From: Gerris lacustris
Lineage: Eukaryota > Arthropoda > Insecta > Hemiptera > Gerridae
Length of the DNA stretch: 64,000 nucleotides
Direction of reading: 5' to 3'
NCBI GenBank assembly: GCA_951217055.1
Contig: OX578286.1
Location: forward strand, 27,472,720 to 27,536,719
Part shown: positions 36,515-49,714 of the stretch, piece after piece
How the letters are laid out: every line of letters starts with the position of its first letter
Position numbering within the stretch: the first letter of the stretch is position 1
Notes under the pieces: model-generated
The model's input: the letters and a program-made list of their open reading frames with translations, nothing else
Told to the model about the DNA's origin: nothing
The model's database searches: none
Program-made: the position numbers and the translations under genes

Positions 36515-36850
36515 CAGGGGTCCCCAATCCTTATGGTTGAAGGGCCACTATGGACCATGGTATGGTCCATAGTGGGCCGGATGAAGTAAGCAAAACTCAG
36601 ACATCTGACTTAACTATGTTAGTGAATATCCGGATAAGCACTGTCCATTTCAGCAAAACTAAACTTCAATATGAATCGTGCTGATCGTTTTGTATGTTTG
36701 AAATGGCATTTGTCTTTGGAGAACGTTTATTATTTTATAATTTTACAGTGTATAAGTACATTTGTTAACTTCTTTTGTGGCATGGGGGGGCTGGATGAAA
36801 ACGTCTCACAGGCGGGTTACGGCTCGGTGACATAATAATATAGTTGTTAG
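36515..36850 (+). mobile_element. Family H hAT-like fragment
   Basis: It begins with CAGGGGTCCCCAATCC, a terminus typical of non-autonomous hAT elements, followed by the palindrome GGACCATGGTATGGTCC. The right end lacks a matching TIR, so the copy is truncated. It matches 46885-47226 in reverse. Confidence 0.55.
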
Positions 36851-36859
36851 TTGTTTAAA

Positions 36860-37245
36860 CTATTACTACGCTTCCAAACCGAGAGTTTTAAAAACTGTTT
36901 TGGTATTTACAACCACATGGAAACGGCGATTTCAAAACTATTTGATTTTAAGGTCACAACTGCAATTTTTGTTTGTTTTGTATTGAAACTGTTTTAAAGA
37001 AATAGCATGGAAACGGGTATTGGTATTGGATTGAAAACAGAATTGAGACATGGAGTATAGGTATGATGAACAGAGATATAATAACCTGACTTTACTATAA
37101 CAAGTCCGGGAGTTTATAGTTTTCAAAATTATCGTGACAACTATTTTGAAAACTCCTCATGGAAACACTTTTGGTTTGAAACCACAAAAAAGTTTTCAAA
37201 AAGGTTTTGGAAACCCATGGAAATGTAGTATATGCTATTTATACC
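36860..37245 (+). repeat. Family I repeat, copy 1
   Basis: Shares 'catggaaacggcgatttcaa', 'gtattgaaactgtttt' and 'cctgac...tatagttttcaaaat' with 46425-46715. The ends are loosely inverted (ACTACGCTTCCA... and ...TGGAAATGTAGTAT), suggesting a TIR element. Confidence 0.6.
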
Positions 37246-37690
37246 AAACCGTACTTCATCAATCGTATATAATTTATCATTTTAATTGCTATTTTTGTTT
37301 GCTATCTTCTATACTTTATTTATTCACTATTGTTAGTTGTTCTTAAGCAATAAATGTTTATTAAAGCATTTATTATTATGTTATTAAAAGCAATATTCTT
37401 ATTCACTCCTTCTGGAAAACTATAATAATTACAGTTCATGAATAAATTAAATTTGATTCAAATTTAATTTATAGTTGTATATTTTAATAGTTTCTCTAGA
37501 ATGGAGATTTGAACGCTTGTTTCAGTTTTAGGCAGTAACTAGCTAAATATGCCTTAGGGGCTTGCTTAAATTGTAATGGGATAATTAGGGAGGCTGGAAA
37601 AGAAATATCTTATTTTGATGTAATTAATTCATACATTTTCATGTCAGCTATAAGAGGTTTATTAAGAAAATTATTTTCCATTAAAAAATA
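37246..37690. other. Unassigned AT-rich sequence
   Basis: Nothing recognised. Confidence 0.35.
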
Positions 37691-37699
37691 ATGCTTAAA

Positions 37700-38225
37700 T
37701 TTCACAATGTAGCAAAATAACAAAATTTAGGTGCATAACACAATGTAGCAACGTAGCATAATGTAGTTACAGAATAAAATGTAGCTACATAACTCAATGT
37801 AACAAAGTAGCATAATGTAGCTACAGAATAAAATGTAGCTACATAACACAATGTAACAACGTGACATAATGTAGCTACAGAATAAAATGTAGCTACATAA
37901 CACAATGTAGCAACGTAGCATAATGTAGCTACAGAATAAAATGTAACATAACACAATGTAGCAACGTAGCATAATGTAGCTACAGAATAAAATGTTGCTA
38001 CATAACACAATGTAGCAACGGAGCATAATGTAGCTACAGAATAAAATTTAGCTACATAACACAATGTAGCAACGTAGCATAATGTAGCTACAGAATAAAA
38101 TGTAGCTACATAACACAATGTAGCAACGGAGCATAATGTAGCTACAGAATAAAATGTAGCTACATAACACAATAGAAAAAATGTATTTATACAAAACACA
38201 ATTTAGCTACATAACACAATGTAAA
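37700..38225 (+). repeat. 54-bp tandem array
   Basis: About nine units built from 'gtagcataatgtagctacag' and 'aataaaatgtagctacataa', period 54 bp (37807 to 37861). Because 54 is a multiple of three, a long minus-strand frame stays open (repeats of YVATFYSVATLC). I do not regard it as a gene. Confidence 0.95.
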
Positions 38226-38229
38226 ATAC

Positions 38230-39360
38230 CACAATTTTTCTTAACTCTCGTATTTACCATTGATTACATCGTTGTATTTAGTCATTTATTCTTAACTCTC
38301 ATGTGTACTATTGATTGCGTCGTTGTATTTAGTCATTTATTCTTAACACTCATGTATACTATTGGTTTACCTCTGATTTTACTCTCATTTATTCTTAAAA
38401 CTCATGTATACTACTATTCATTGCATCGTTGTATTTACCGTCATTTATTCTTAACTCTCATGTGTACTATTGATTGCGTCGTTGTATTTAGTCATTTATT
38501 CTTAACACTCATGTATACTATTGGTTTACCTCTGATTTTACTCTCATTTATTCTTAAAACTCATGTATACTACTATTCATTACATCGTTGTATTTAGTCA
38601 TTTATTCTTAACTCTCATGTGTACTATTGATTGCGTCGTTGTATTTAGTCATTTATTCTTAACACTCATGTATACTATTGGTTTACCTCTGATTTTACTC
38701 TCATTTATTCTTAAAACTCATGTATACTACTATTCATTGCATCGTTGTATTTACCGTCATTTATTCTTAACACTCATGTTTACAATTGATTACATCGTTG
38801 TATATACAATCATTTATTCTTAACACCCATGTATACTGCTGATTATATCGTATATAGTCATTTATTCTTAACACTTAAGTATCCAATCGACTGTATCGTC
38901 GAATTTACAGTAATTTATTCTTAACACTCATGTATACATTGTTGATTCATCGTAGTATATACTGTCATTTATTCTTAACACTCATGTATACTATTGATTG
39001 CATCGTCTTATTTACTGTCATTTATTCTTAACACTCATGTATACTGCTGATTGTATCGCTGTATATAGTCATTTATTCTTAACACTCATGTATATTATTG
39101 ATTACATCATTTTATTTACTGTCATTTATTCTTAACTCTCTTGTTTATTATTGATTACATCGCTGTATTAGTAATTTATTCTTAACACTTATGTATACTA
39201 GATATTGGTTTACCTCTATTTTTACTATCATTAATTCTTGACGCTCACGTATACTATTAGCTTACCTTTGTTTTTACTGTCATTTATTCTTGACGCTCAC
39301 GTATACTATTAGTTTACCTTTGTTTTTACTGTCATTTATTCTTAACACTCAACTCATTTA
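38230..39360 (+). repeat. About 52-bp array with 157-159-bp higher-order repeat
   Basis: The monomer is 'gtcatttattcttaacactc' plus 'atgtatactattgattgcat'. Three variant monomers form a higher-order unit repeated at 38311, 38470 and 38627. Monomers diverge steadily toward 39360. Confidence 0.9.
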
Positions 39361-39439
39361 CACTATTGATAACCTCAATTTTTTTAATTTGGGCATATAA
39401 AAAAGTTTCGTTTTCGGTACGATCTAGCAGTCGGTATAC

Positions 39440-39490
39440 GATGTAGCTATGAAGCTTCCGTTACCTTCGGTAAGCTCGGAAACAAAAATA
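39440..39490 (+). repeat. Family A terminal-hairpin scrap
   Basis: Only AGCTTCCGTTACCTTCGGTA and the following 'agctcggaa' remain. Confidence 0.6.
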
Positions 39491-39586
39491 TTAAAAATAT
39501 GGAAACCATGTTTTTTGGGGTTAAAACTGAAAAGAAAAGGGGAAGTGCAGGATACAAGGATGTTTTGGAGTGGGGGGATTCGAGGG

Positions 39587-39838
39587 TTAAAGTATATGGG
39601 TGTAATTAGAAGGAAGGCGGTCATCAGGAGTGGACAGGATGTCTTCAGGACTCAGGACCTCTTCACCAGCAGTTGAGGACACTCCAACCAACCAATAGTG
39701 GAGGGGGGAGGGTAACATCCTACTCCCTTCCTTCGGCACCACCTGGGGGCCAGTCTCTGCTCGACATTCGAAGCGCTCTAAACCCGCTCCGTGTAATAAC
39801 TTCGTAACGCCGAACAAACTTACTCCGTTATCGGTCAA
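39587..39838 (-). other. GC-richer island with an 83-codon frame
   Basis: An open minus-strand frame lies in a patch whose composition is unlike the AT-rich flanks. It encodes ordinary-looking, non-repetitive protein (for example LERFECRAETGPQVVPKEG). The frame is cut by flanking AT-rich sequence on both sides. I do not recognise the product; it may be a decayed exon, a retrocopy or a transposon fragment. Confidence 0.35.
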
Positions 39839-39839
39839 A

Positions 39840-40168
39840 TTTAGTGCTTAATAATTATTAATTTATTTAATTAAAAAAAAATACGCGGGTATAAAAAAAA
39901 AAAATAATAATAATAATATAATAAAAGTGGGTTTAGTGTTTCTTCATTATTGTTGTTGTTTATTAATTATAACAATCACAATTAAATCAAATTAATTTTA
40001 AATTAACTATAGTGTGTACTTAATTTGTATTTGTTCTATAAGTTTATTTATTTTTTTAAAAAATGTAATTATTATTTAAATAATATTAGAATAACTTCAT
40101 CTTTCATTTTATAAAATAATAAATAAATTACTGGATGTAAATTCAGTATGCAAGTTCCTTATTATCAA
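39840..40168. other. Unassigned AT-rich sequence
   Basis: Contains short (ATA)n and A runs only. Confidence 0.4.
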
Positions 40169-40176
40169 AGGTTTTA

Positions 40177-40435
40177 GGTACTTCTTTAGATCGTTACTCC
40201 CCTAATAAACAAAAACAACAAAAACAGAAGGGAGTAGCAATCTAAAGAAGGTGTACGAAATGTTCTTCTTTAGACTGTTACTCCCCTTATTAAAAAACAG
40301 AAGTGTGATATTCCTTTGTCCCAAAGTACATTTGACTAATACCTTTATCTTAATAGTTATTTAGTCAAATACATTTATATTCTAAAAAAAAACAAAAAAA
40401 AAAAACATAGGGGAGTAACAATCTAAAGAAGTACC
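40177..40435. mobile_element. Family C MITE, copy 4
   Basis: 259 bp from GGTACTTCTTTAGATCGTTA to its inverted partner. It has a perfect 8-bp duplication AGGTTTTA at 40169-40176 and 40436-40443. Confidence 0.88.
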
Positions 40436-40980
40436 AGGTTTTATACAGTTAATTTTAAATGGATTTAATTAAGTGCACACATCATATGGCTCTTTTTTTG
40501 TAAAGTGGGCAAAAGTTTATTTACTTTGTGTAGGTTTACCTTGTATGAGTTCTTTTGTTAATTTTCTGGATGACAATTTATTAGATTTTATTATCATTAA
40601 AGTTTTTTAAACACATCATTTGGCTTGCTTTGTTAATTGAACATAGTAGGTATATTCATTTATTTTGAAAAGTTTCCACTCGTATGAGCTGAATTTAAAA
40701 CAAAATGTTTAATATAGGTGAATTTCGAGTCTGACCTCTCCGAATTAGATAAGCTACCAAAACAAACTTGACCTTAGAGCTGATAAGGGAACTTGTGTAC
40801 TGAATTTCATCCAAATATTTGCGGTTTTCTTCATATGTGCTTAACATGGATATTTGTAATTACAAATGTCTTAACAGCTGTTTTAATTTAATTTCATCAA
40901 TGGAACAGCTGTTGTCAAACATTTTCTTGAAGCTATAATTATGTATTATGAAATAACTCAAAGTGAAAATAAAAAACTAA
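40436..40980. other. Unassigned AT-rich sequence
   Basis: Nothing recognised. Confidence 0.35.
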
Positions 40981-40984
40981 ACTA

Positions 40985-41150
40985 AAAAGAAAAAGACGGT
41001 CCGAAACAATTCCGATAAACTTTCTCATATATGCGAGTTCATAATTACATAGTCCATATTGTTTTCCATTTATTAGTTTTCGAGTTCTCTTTAGTACATT
41101 TAATTATTATTGAACATTCTATCAAAAAGAATCACAAAGATAACTTCTCC
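40985..41150 (-). repeat. Family B fragment
   Basis: Matches the terminal 160 bp of family B ('agacggtccgaaacaattcc', 'aaactttctcatatatgcga', 'gttttccatttattagtttt') and stops at the point where the B box should begin. Confidence 0.6.
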
Positions 41151-41169
41151 TAGCGCCCCAAAAAAACTT

Positions 41170-42420
41170 ACATTTAACATAAAAACAACCCATATTTGTC
41201 CTTTTTAACACCTCTAACCCCACATTCGTCCTTTTTGCAGTTAGTAGTACCTCTAACCATAATTTCTCTTTTTAACCATTTATAACCAACCCTAACCCCA
41301 CAATTGTTCTTTCTAACCATTTGTTACCACCTCTAACCCCACATTTCTCCTCTTTAACCATTTGTTACCACCTCTAACCCTACATCCTTTTGAACCATTT
41401 CTTACCACCTCTAACCCTACATTTGTCCGTTTGAACCATTTCTTACCACTTCTAACCCTACATTTCTCCTCTTTAACCATTTCTTACCACCTCTAACCCT
41501 ACATTTGTCCTTTTTAACCATTTCGTACCACCTCTAACCCTACATTTGTCCTTTTTAACCATTTCGTACCACCTCTAACCCTACATTTGTCCTTTTTAAC
41601 CATTTCGTACCACCTCTAACCCTACATTTGTCCTTTTTAACCATTTCGTACCACCTCTAACCCCACAATTGTTTTTTCTAACCACTTGAAACCCCCTCTA
41701 ACCCTTTATTTGTCCTTTTGAACCATTTCTTACCACTTCTAACCCTACATTTGTCCTTTTTAACCATTTATTACCACCTCTAACCCTACATTTGTCCTTT
41801 TGAACAATTTCTTACCACTTCTAACCCTACATTTGTCCTTTTTAACCATTTCGTACCACCTCTAACCCTACACTTGTCCTTTTTAACCATTTCGTACCAC
41901 CTCTAACCCCACAATTGTTTTTTCTAACCACTTGAAACCACCTCTAACCCTTTATTTGTCCTTTTGAACCATTTCTTACCACTTCTAACCCTACATTTGT
42001 TCTTTCTAACCATTTGTTACCACCTCTAACCCCACATTTCTCCTCTTTAACCATTTCTTACCACCTCTAACCCTACATCTTTTTGAACCATTTCTTACCA
42101 CTACTAACCCTACATTTGTCCTTTTTAACCATTTCTTACCACCTCTAACCCTACATTTGTCCTTTTGAACCATTTCTTACCACTTCTAACCCTACATTTC
42201 TCCTCTTTAACCATTTCTTACCACCTCTAATCCCACATTTCTCCTCTTTAACCATTTCTTACCACCTCTATCCCTACATTTGTCCTTTTTAACCATTTCT
42301 TACCACCTCTAACCCTACATTTGTCCTTTTTTACCATTCGCAACCACCTCTAACCCCACATTCTTCCTTTTTAACCACCTTCAAACCCCATAAGTGTTCT
42401 TTGTCTAACCATAAATGTTT
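41170..42420 (+). repeat. 41-bp tandem array, CTAACCC-containing
   Basis: About 29 units of 'accatttcgtaccacctcta' plus 'accctacatttgtccttttt', period 41 bp where clean (41521 to 41562). A higher-order pattern includes 'cccctctaaccctttatttg' variants about every 240 bp (41690 and 41935). Confidence 0.95.
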
Positions 42421-42996
42421 AACCTAACCCCAAAATGTTAAAGAAAGAAAGATCAACGCTAAAAGATTCAAGTTTGTATCACGAATGATCAAACTTTAAA
42501 AATATGCTTACACCAGAGATATCAAAACAACCAAATACTTTGGCAACATCCTTTATACCAAAAAAAAAATATATATTTTTTTTTATATTTCTTTTCACAG
42601 GAATCATTTCAATTAATTAAATAGTTCGGCAAATATATATATTACATTATAATTTTATAACAATTTTATGTTTATTTATACATTAATATAAAAATAATTT
42701 TAATAAAAGTAAAAGAATTGTTTTTACTTTTTCGATTTTTAGTCAATGATAAAAGTGAACGATTAGAATTAATTAATTCAAGACAATATAATAAAAAAAT
42801 TAATAGTTTTTTTGTATTCATATATTAAACAATTTAAAATTCTAATTATTTTTTAATAAATATATATGTGGTGCTTTATAAATAAATTTGGTGTTTTTAT
42901 TCGAAAGTTTAAAATTTAAAAAAAACATTTGTTGGTGCGTGTTTTGGCTCGGTTTTGTTTTGTTTTTTGGTGCATGTGTGTAAGTTTATTAATCAG
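42421..42996. other. Unassigned AT-rich sequence
   Basis: No element recognised; precedes the exon-like interval. Confidence 0.35.
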
Positions 42997-43077
42997 TACG
43001 GGACGCCCCGGGCTGTCCATTTTGGATCAACATCACGGCGTCCCCAACATTACCCTTCAAAAATTACGATTACAAAG
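42997..43077 (+). other. Candidate 81-nt exon
   Basis: A pyrimidine-containing tract ending TTATTAATCAG (to 42996) is followed by 81 nt of about 50% GC, then GTACAATTT (from 43078). All three frames are open: YGTPRAVHFG..., TGRPGLSILD... and RDAPGCPFWI.... The length is a multiple of three. The compositional jump against about 25% GC flanks is abrupt. I do not recognise any of the three peptides, and a transposon scrap is the alternative. Confidence 0.3.
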
Positions 43078-43317
43078 GTACAATTTATTTAACATCATTT
43101 TTAAAAATTTAAAAAATTAATTTTTTAATTATTTTTGAAATTGTAATTATTCTTAAATTATCTTAACAATAAATAACAAATGTAACAAATAGTGTCGAGA
43201 TTATTACAGGTTATATAATATTATAAAATAACAACAGTTGCTAATTTTGTTAAAAGTAGGCGTAAATAAATTGGCCCAAGTATGTGCTCTCAGCAAACTA
43301 AGGGTCCGTAGGTAATT

Positions 43318-43910
43318 TAAGTCAACCAATTGGTGTGGCACATAGCTTCCTCGCATCCTATCACTTTCTTTATTGATTTTATGCTTTTACAGCCCAATAA
43401 TGTCTAATTTATTTAACTTTTTCCTCGTATTTTAAATCAGCCAAAATTGTTTTGATTTTTTATATAAATTGAAGTATATCAATTCAGCAAAAGTTTAAGA
43501 CCGTAAACGGTTGAAATTAAGCTGGTGCTGTCTGCAGTCTAATTTTGACAGACCATCAAAAATTCATAAAAATTATATGAGTACTTTTAAAGCTATAGGT
43601 GTAAATAAATGTATGTTTGTGTGCATGTGGAAGAGAAAAAAATTGGGGCAGAAGGTTGAAACTTATATGGGACTAACAATGGACTAATTATGACCAACCA
43701 TACAAATTTCATTAAAATCTCGCAAGTATAGTTTTTAATATATGTTGATTCGCAGAAATTGAGTGACAGACAGACAAGGAACCAAAAATGGTCCCTGATG
43801 TCTGAAACGGATTTCTGTCTTGGAATTTTTTGAAATGGGAGATATAAAATATGTTCGTTCTTTACAACGATCACATAGCTTCCGTTACCTTCGGTAAGTT
43901 CGGAAGCCAA
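43318..43910 (+). repeat. Family A repeat, full-length
   Basis: It runs from CCAATTGGTGTGGCACATAG to the hairpin AGCTTCCGTTACCTTCGGTA and 'agttcggaagc'. About 590 bp with both ends intact. Confidence 0.85.
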
Positions 43911-44287
43911 AAATTTTGCTATAACATATAGTGAGTGCTTTCAACTTTGGAGATATTCTGCATTTCCTTCTTAGGATTAAAGGCTTTTCCAGGAGGTAAG
44001 CCCTCTGGGAAAATACAAGTTTAGAACCTGGATCCGGTTGAAAAATGATAGTAAGGTCGTTGTCCTTATGCTAAGTATTTATGACTCATACGTAATATTA
44101 AAATCGTTTCTTTTATGACCTCTAACCAACTCTAATAAGAATTAAAATGTATTCATATGTTACTGTTCATAAGTGTTATTTTTAAACATTTAATACTTTT
44201 TTGAATAATTCAATCTGGTTCTATAAACTGCATGAAAATACCATTTTCAAATTGTTTTAAGTTCAAGTGTTAATTTTTCACGAAAGC

Positions 44288-44470
44288 GTTTTTTTCGCTT
44301 CCGAGCTTAGCGAGGTAACGGAAGCTATGTGATCGTTCTGAAGAACGAAAATATTTGATGTCTCCTCTTTCAAAAATTCCAAGACAGAAATCTGTTTCAG
44401 ACATCAGGGAAGATTTTTGGTTTTTGGCCGTATCTGTCGGTCTGTTTGTCTGGTTATTTAGGTGTTTGCT
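44288..44470 (-). repeat. Family A repeat, hairpin end only
   Basis: It starts CGCTTCCGAGCTTAGCGAGG and ends in the GTCGGTCTGTTTGTCTGG tract. Confidence 0.75.
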
Positions 44471-45034
44471 GGTAAAATAAATAAAAAGAAACACTTATTT
44501 AGTTTCGTTTCTGTGTCTGTCTGTCACTATGTACGGTTCAATAATTTATGAATTAAAAGAGATAAAAGTATGAAACTTTCCAGTATTAAAGATTTTTTTG
44601 ATACTCACACATGGAAAATATAGCGAATTATAAATTATCAGTCATTCAAATCCAAAATGGTGGATAAATTATCGTGAAGTAAATTACTTCTCGCGATTTT
44701 TTATTTAATTTTGAGAGGAATATTAAATGAAGGGTATTAAAGCCCAGATTGTAAAAATATATAACACTTGTGGAAATTGTTTAATTCACCACACAATTTT
44801 GTTAAACAAAAAACATCAACATTTCTGGCAAAAAAAAAACAACATATTTCTGCTTGTACTAAAAATATAAGAATAAAATTTTGATCTGATTACCTGACAG
44901 GCCCTAGGAAAATTGATTTTTGTATGGTTTCACGTTCATTGTGCAATTTTTTCTATCGGTAGTTTTGCTGCCGATTAATAATTTCATGTTCGCAATACCA
45001 ACGAAACACTTTTTACGCCAGACTTCTCGCACAA
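44471..45034. other. Unassigned AT-rich sequence
   Basis: A short GTCTGTCTGTCAC tract near 44514 suggests another element tail. No gene is seen. Confidence 0.35.
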
Positions 45035-45420
45035 CCGTTTTATTTTATTTCTCCACGAAAGCGTTTATTTTCTGTGATCAAATCCTATTTCTTCATGAAA
45101 GCGTTTATTTTCTGTGATCAAATCCTATTTCTCCATGAAAGCGTTTATTTTCTGTGATCAAATCCTATTTCTTCATGAAAGCGTTTATTTTCTGTGATCA
45201 AATCCTATTTCTCCATGAAAGCGTTTATTTTCTATGATCAAATCCTATTTCTCCATGAAAGCGTTTATTTTCTGTGATCAAATCCTATTTCTCCATGAAA
45301 GCGTTTATTTTCTGTGTTCAAATCCTATTTCTCCATGAAAGCGTTTATTTTCTGTGATCAAATCCTATTTCTCCATGAAAGCGTTTATTTTCTGTGATCA
45401 AATCCTATTTCTCCATTAAA
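45035..45420 (+). repeat. 40-bp tandem array
   Basis: Nine to ten units of 'tgaaagcgtttattttctgt' plus 'gatcaaatcctatttctcca', period exactly 40 bp (45061, 45101, ...). Very low divergence. Confidence 0.97.
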
Positions 45421-45614
45421 ACTATTTTCATTTAGATTTTCATGTGTATTCGATTAATTTGTCATCAGAAAATACATAATCGGTGAAATTTTTAGGTTCC
45501 CAGGGGATCATAAAATTATTATATGGTTAAAAATTTAATGACAAAATTTTGTACCTTACATGCAACTACAGTTTAAAAAAAAAAACCTGCGGAGTTAATA
45601 AATAAAATCAGTTA

Positions 45615-45651
<37 letters not shown>

Positions 45652-46424
45652 AGAAAGGCTGATAATAAATATAATAACATCAAATTAAGTTTAATTCCCC
45701 ATTTAAGTGAATCTGATAAACAGTTTTTGTATTTATTAAAGAATCAAAACAGGTAACAAAGTTTGATATCATTATAAAAAAAAATCACACGCGTATACAG
45801 TTTTATCTTTTGAAAAGAATCTTTGTACTTTAGAGTCAGAAGATATCAAATTGAAATACCAAACAGTTAGAACTCTAATTGATTCAGTGGGAGACCTGAA
45901 GATTCTCAGCAATTCTAACATATTTACATTTTTAAAAAGATCATATCACGCAGTTATAAAGTCTTAAAATTATTATTGAAGTAAGTTTATTTTCTGTAAT
46001 TTAAGAAAAAAATTGCAGGTTCTTTCTTTCTAGTTTTTTTTTTTTTTTTTTTTTTAATAAATACAGTTTTTTTTTAACAAATCAACAAAAAATCTTCAAA
46101 GAAAACTGTCTTTTCTGAATTTTTCAAACATCACATATTTTGAAAGATAAAAATCCCCCCCCCCCTCCCCCCTACAAAAAAAATCGTTTTAATGTAATAT
46201 CATTGGAACAGATTGGGTTAGACACTTTGGATTGGGTGATCGATTCTGCAACTTTGTAACCTCCCTTTTCATGTGATTATAATATATCAAAATTAGATAA
46301 GAAAATGCGCGCCCAGCCTGTCAACGAGGATTTGTACATTTTAATTTAGAAATCACAAAAAAAAAAATATTTTGAAGGTTATATAATATCACAACACAAA
46401 ATTTTGATTGAAAAATCCGTCAGG
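45421..46424. other. Unassigned, with homopolymer runs
   Basis: A run at about 45620-45650, T run near 46033-46056 and C-rich run near 46155-46172. No gene is seen. Confidence 0.35.
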
Positions 46425-46715
46425 TTATGTGATCATTACTTCGGTTCCAAAATCGTTTTGATATTCGAAAACCCATGGAAACGGAGATTTCAAAACAAGT
46501 TCAAGGTCACAATAGCAATTTTTTGATTTCGTATTGAAACTGTTTTGACAAATATAGCAATGAAACGGGTATTGATTTGAAAACAGATATGAGACATGCG
46601 CAGTAGGTATGATGAGCAGAGATTATATGATAACCTGACAACTATAACTAGTCTGGAAATTTATAGTTTTCAAAATGGTTGTGAAAACGGTTTTGAAAAC
46701 TCATGGAAACGTAGT
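46425..46715 (+). repeat. Family I repeat, copy 2
   Basis: Same orientation as copy 1 (36860-37245); ends with 'aaaactcatggaaacgtagt'. Confidence 0.6.
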
Positions 46716-46884
46716 GTATATTTCAATCTAAGTCGCAATCCAAAACAATAACTTTTATTTCTTCTTTTATGAAAGGAATTAAATTAACTCGTAAGTAAAT
46801 AAATCTCTTCAAATCGTAAGTGAAACTCGAAATGTGACTTTATATCAATTAGCTTGAACTATGAAAAGTTATTAGTTCTCCATA

Positions 46885-47226
46885 ATCAAATGCCATTTCA
46901 AACATCAAAAATGATCAGCAAGATTCTTGTAGAAGTTTTGTTTGGCTGAAATGGATAGTGCTTATCCAGATACCACTACCATTGTTAAGTCCAATGGCTG
47001 TATTGCTTACTTCATCCGGCTCACTATGGACCATCTTATCCAGATGTCACTACCATTGTTAAGTCCAATGGCTGTGATGCTTCCTTCATCCGGCTCACTA
47101 TGGACCATCTTATCCAGATGTCACTACCATTGTTAAGTCCAATGGCTGTATTGCTTACTTCATCCGGCTCACTATGGACCATCTTATCCAGGTTAGGGCC
47201 TTCAACCAAAGAATTGGAGACCTCTG
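46885..47226 (-). mobile_element. Family H hAT-like fragment with 74-bp triplication
   Basis: Reverse complement of part of 36515-36850. The segment 'tccagatgtcactaccattg' to 'cactatggaccatctta' is repeated three times with a 74-bp period (47041 to 47115). It ends at 'aattggagacctctg', a mutated form of the CAGGGGTCCCCAA terminus. Confidence 0.6.
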
Positions 47227-47552
47227 TTATAGAGATAGTTTTGTAGTAGCGATTTATTCGATTTTTGGTCGATTTACACGTTTCTATGTCCCTCGAGTTG
47301 CAAAGAGGTTTTATAAAAAAACAATATCTGTCTGTTTTCTCCACGTGGTCTGTAATAATAATAATAATAATAATAATAATGTTTATTAGAGAAAAATAAT
47401 TCAAAAATGCATTACATAAAAATATTTCAGTAAACATCTTATGGCAAGGCTTAAGCCGTCTGCCAGAAATGGATTTTTTTTTTTTTTTAAATATATGTAT
47501 AAAAATTACATTGTATAATAAATTAATAAATCGTATTAGCATATACGGATAA

Positions 47553-47594
<42 letters not shown>

Positions 47595-47629
47595 CATATA
47601 CATACATATATATACATATATATATATAC

Positions 47630-47670
<41 letters not shown>

Positions 47671-47890
47671 TCTACATACACATACACATACATATATCTA
47701 TATCTACTTTTAGAGCTTTAACAATAAATAAATAAATAATTAAAAAAATCAAAAAGTTTTGTACTAATAACAACTATCTGATAAATAGCTATAGTAATCT
47801 GGAAATACCGATATCACAGACAAGATCTAACACATTAAAATCATACATGCTATATAAATAATGACTATAAATAACACACCTAATTTTTTT
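47227..47890. other. Unassigned, with (AAT)n and (TA)/(CA) simple repeats
   Basis: (TAA)n at about 47346-47380; mixed (TA)n, 'catacatata' and (CA)n at about 47557-47700. No gene is seen. Confidence 0.5.
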
Positions 47891-47894
47891 AACA

Positions 47895-48050
47895 ATAGGT
47901 CTGTATAGACGCCTGGAGCCCTAAACAAGTGGACCGATTTCAACGAAATGCATTTCAGAAAAAATCATAACCAATAAATGAAAAGTGAAATCGAGAAATA
48001 GATTTTTAGCTTTAAATTTCGGGATGATACCCCCACCCCCGTACTTATTG
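47895..48050 (+). repeat. Family B fragment
   Basis: Matches the interior of family B ('gagccctaaacaagtggacc', 'gaaatcgagaaatagattt'); ends in 'tacccccacccccg'. Confidence 0.5.
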
Positions 48051-48156
48051 TATACATATATAATATATTTTAGGTTTAAATGTTGCTTTCTACCTACGCA
48101 TTGTAACCAGATGGCAGGGGAAATAAGGAAAGAAAGCAAATGAATTATATATATGT

Positions 48157-48165
<9 letters not shown>

Positions 48166-48222
<57 letters not shown>
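48166..48222. repeat. (CA)n-(TA)n microsatellite
   Basis: Short (CA)n running into about 57 bp of TA. Confidence 0.9.
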
Positions 48223-48975
<753 letters not shown>

Positions 48976-49370
48976 ACATTTGTTTGATATATTTATGCGA
49001 AAATAAACGAAATATTGCATTTATTTTGCATTTGCAATTTTTTCCCTTAAAATGATTGACAGAATATGTAATCAAATTTGATGTTGATATATGCATTTAA
49101 AAATGTCCATTAACATTTTTTGGTGTCTTTTTTTTATGAAATATAAACTCTTATTTATGATTTGTTATAGTCCATGAATAATTAAAGTCAACATTTATTA
49201 TTTAAGATTTATTTATATTTTTTTTCCTTTTTCGCGACAGCATTTTTTAGATTTTTTTTTCTTTTTAAATTTTATTTTATTAAGATACAAACTTAAATGA
49301 ATAATTACGCCTTGAGGGTTTAATGATCGTTTAAATTAGAAAATTATTACTTTTTACATAGGAAGAAAAT

Positions 49371-49412
49371 AGTCTGCCAATTTATGTGGCACATAGCTTC
49401 CTCTCTTCCTTA
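49371..49412 (+). repeat. Family A 5'-end scrap
   Basis: Contains TGCCAATTTATGTGGCACAT and 'agcttcctctcttcc'. A separate hairpin-end scrap (GCTTCCGTTACCTTCGGTAA) lies at 49624-49655. Confidence 0.65.
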
Positions 49413-49714
49413 TTATTGGACGGATGTTCACCACTATTTAAATTGTGGTTATTCGACTTTTTTCTATGCCAAGTCGGATCACACTCATTTTAATTGAATG
49501 ATAAATGTGCGAAGACGGTAAAAATTAATAATATATAATAATTACCTAATAATTAATTAATAATAATTATTATTATTTTTATTTATATAATAATTAATTA
49601 ATAATATAATAATTAAAACACAATGCTTCCGTTACCTTCGGTAAGATCGGACGCAATTATAGGTCTATCTATGGGCTCCTTTTGAAAAGGTATCTACATT
49701 TCTTAAAAACTAAA

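Noticed and set aside
36515..36850. Complete hAT element
   Set aside because: Only one terminus is present and no transposase frame or right TIR is found.
37702..38199. 165-codon minus-strand ORF
   Set aside because: It is an 18-residue repeat produced by a 54-bp tandem array whose period is a multiple of three; composition explains the open frame.
41170..42420. Interstitial telomere (CTAACCC words)
   Set aside because: The words are spaced once per 41-bp unit and are not contiguous TAACCC repeats.
45035..45420. CRISPR-like array
   Set aside because: The 40-bp units abut with no unique spacers; it is an ordinary tandem repeat in a eukaryote.
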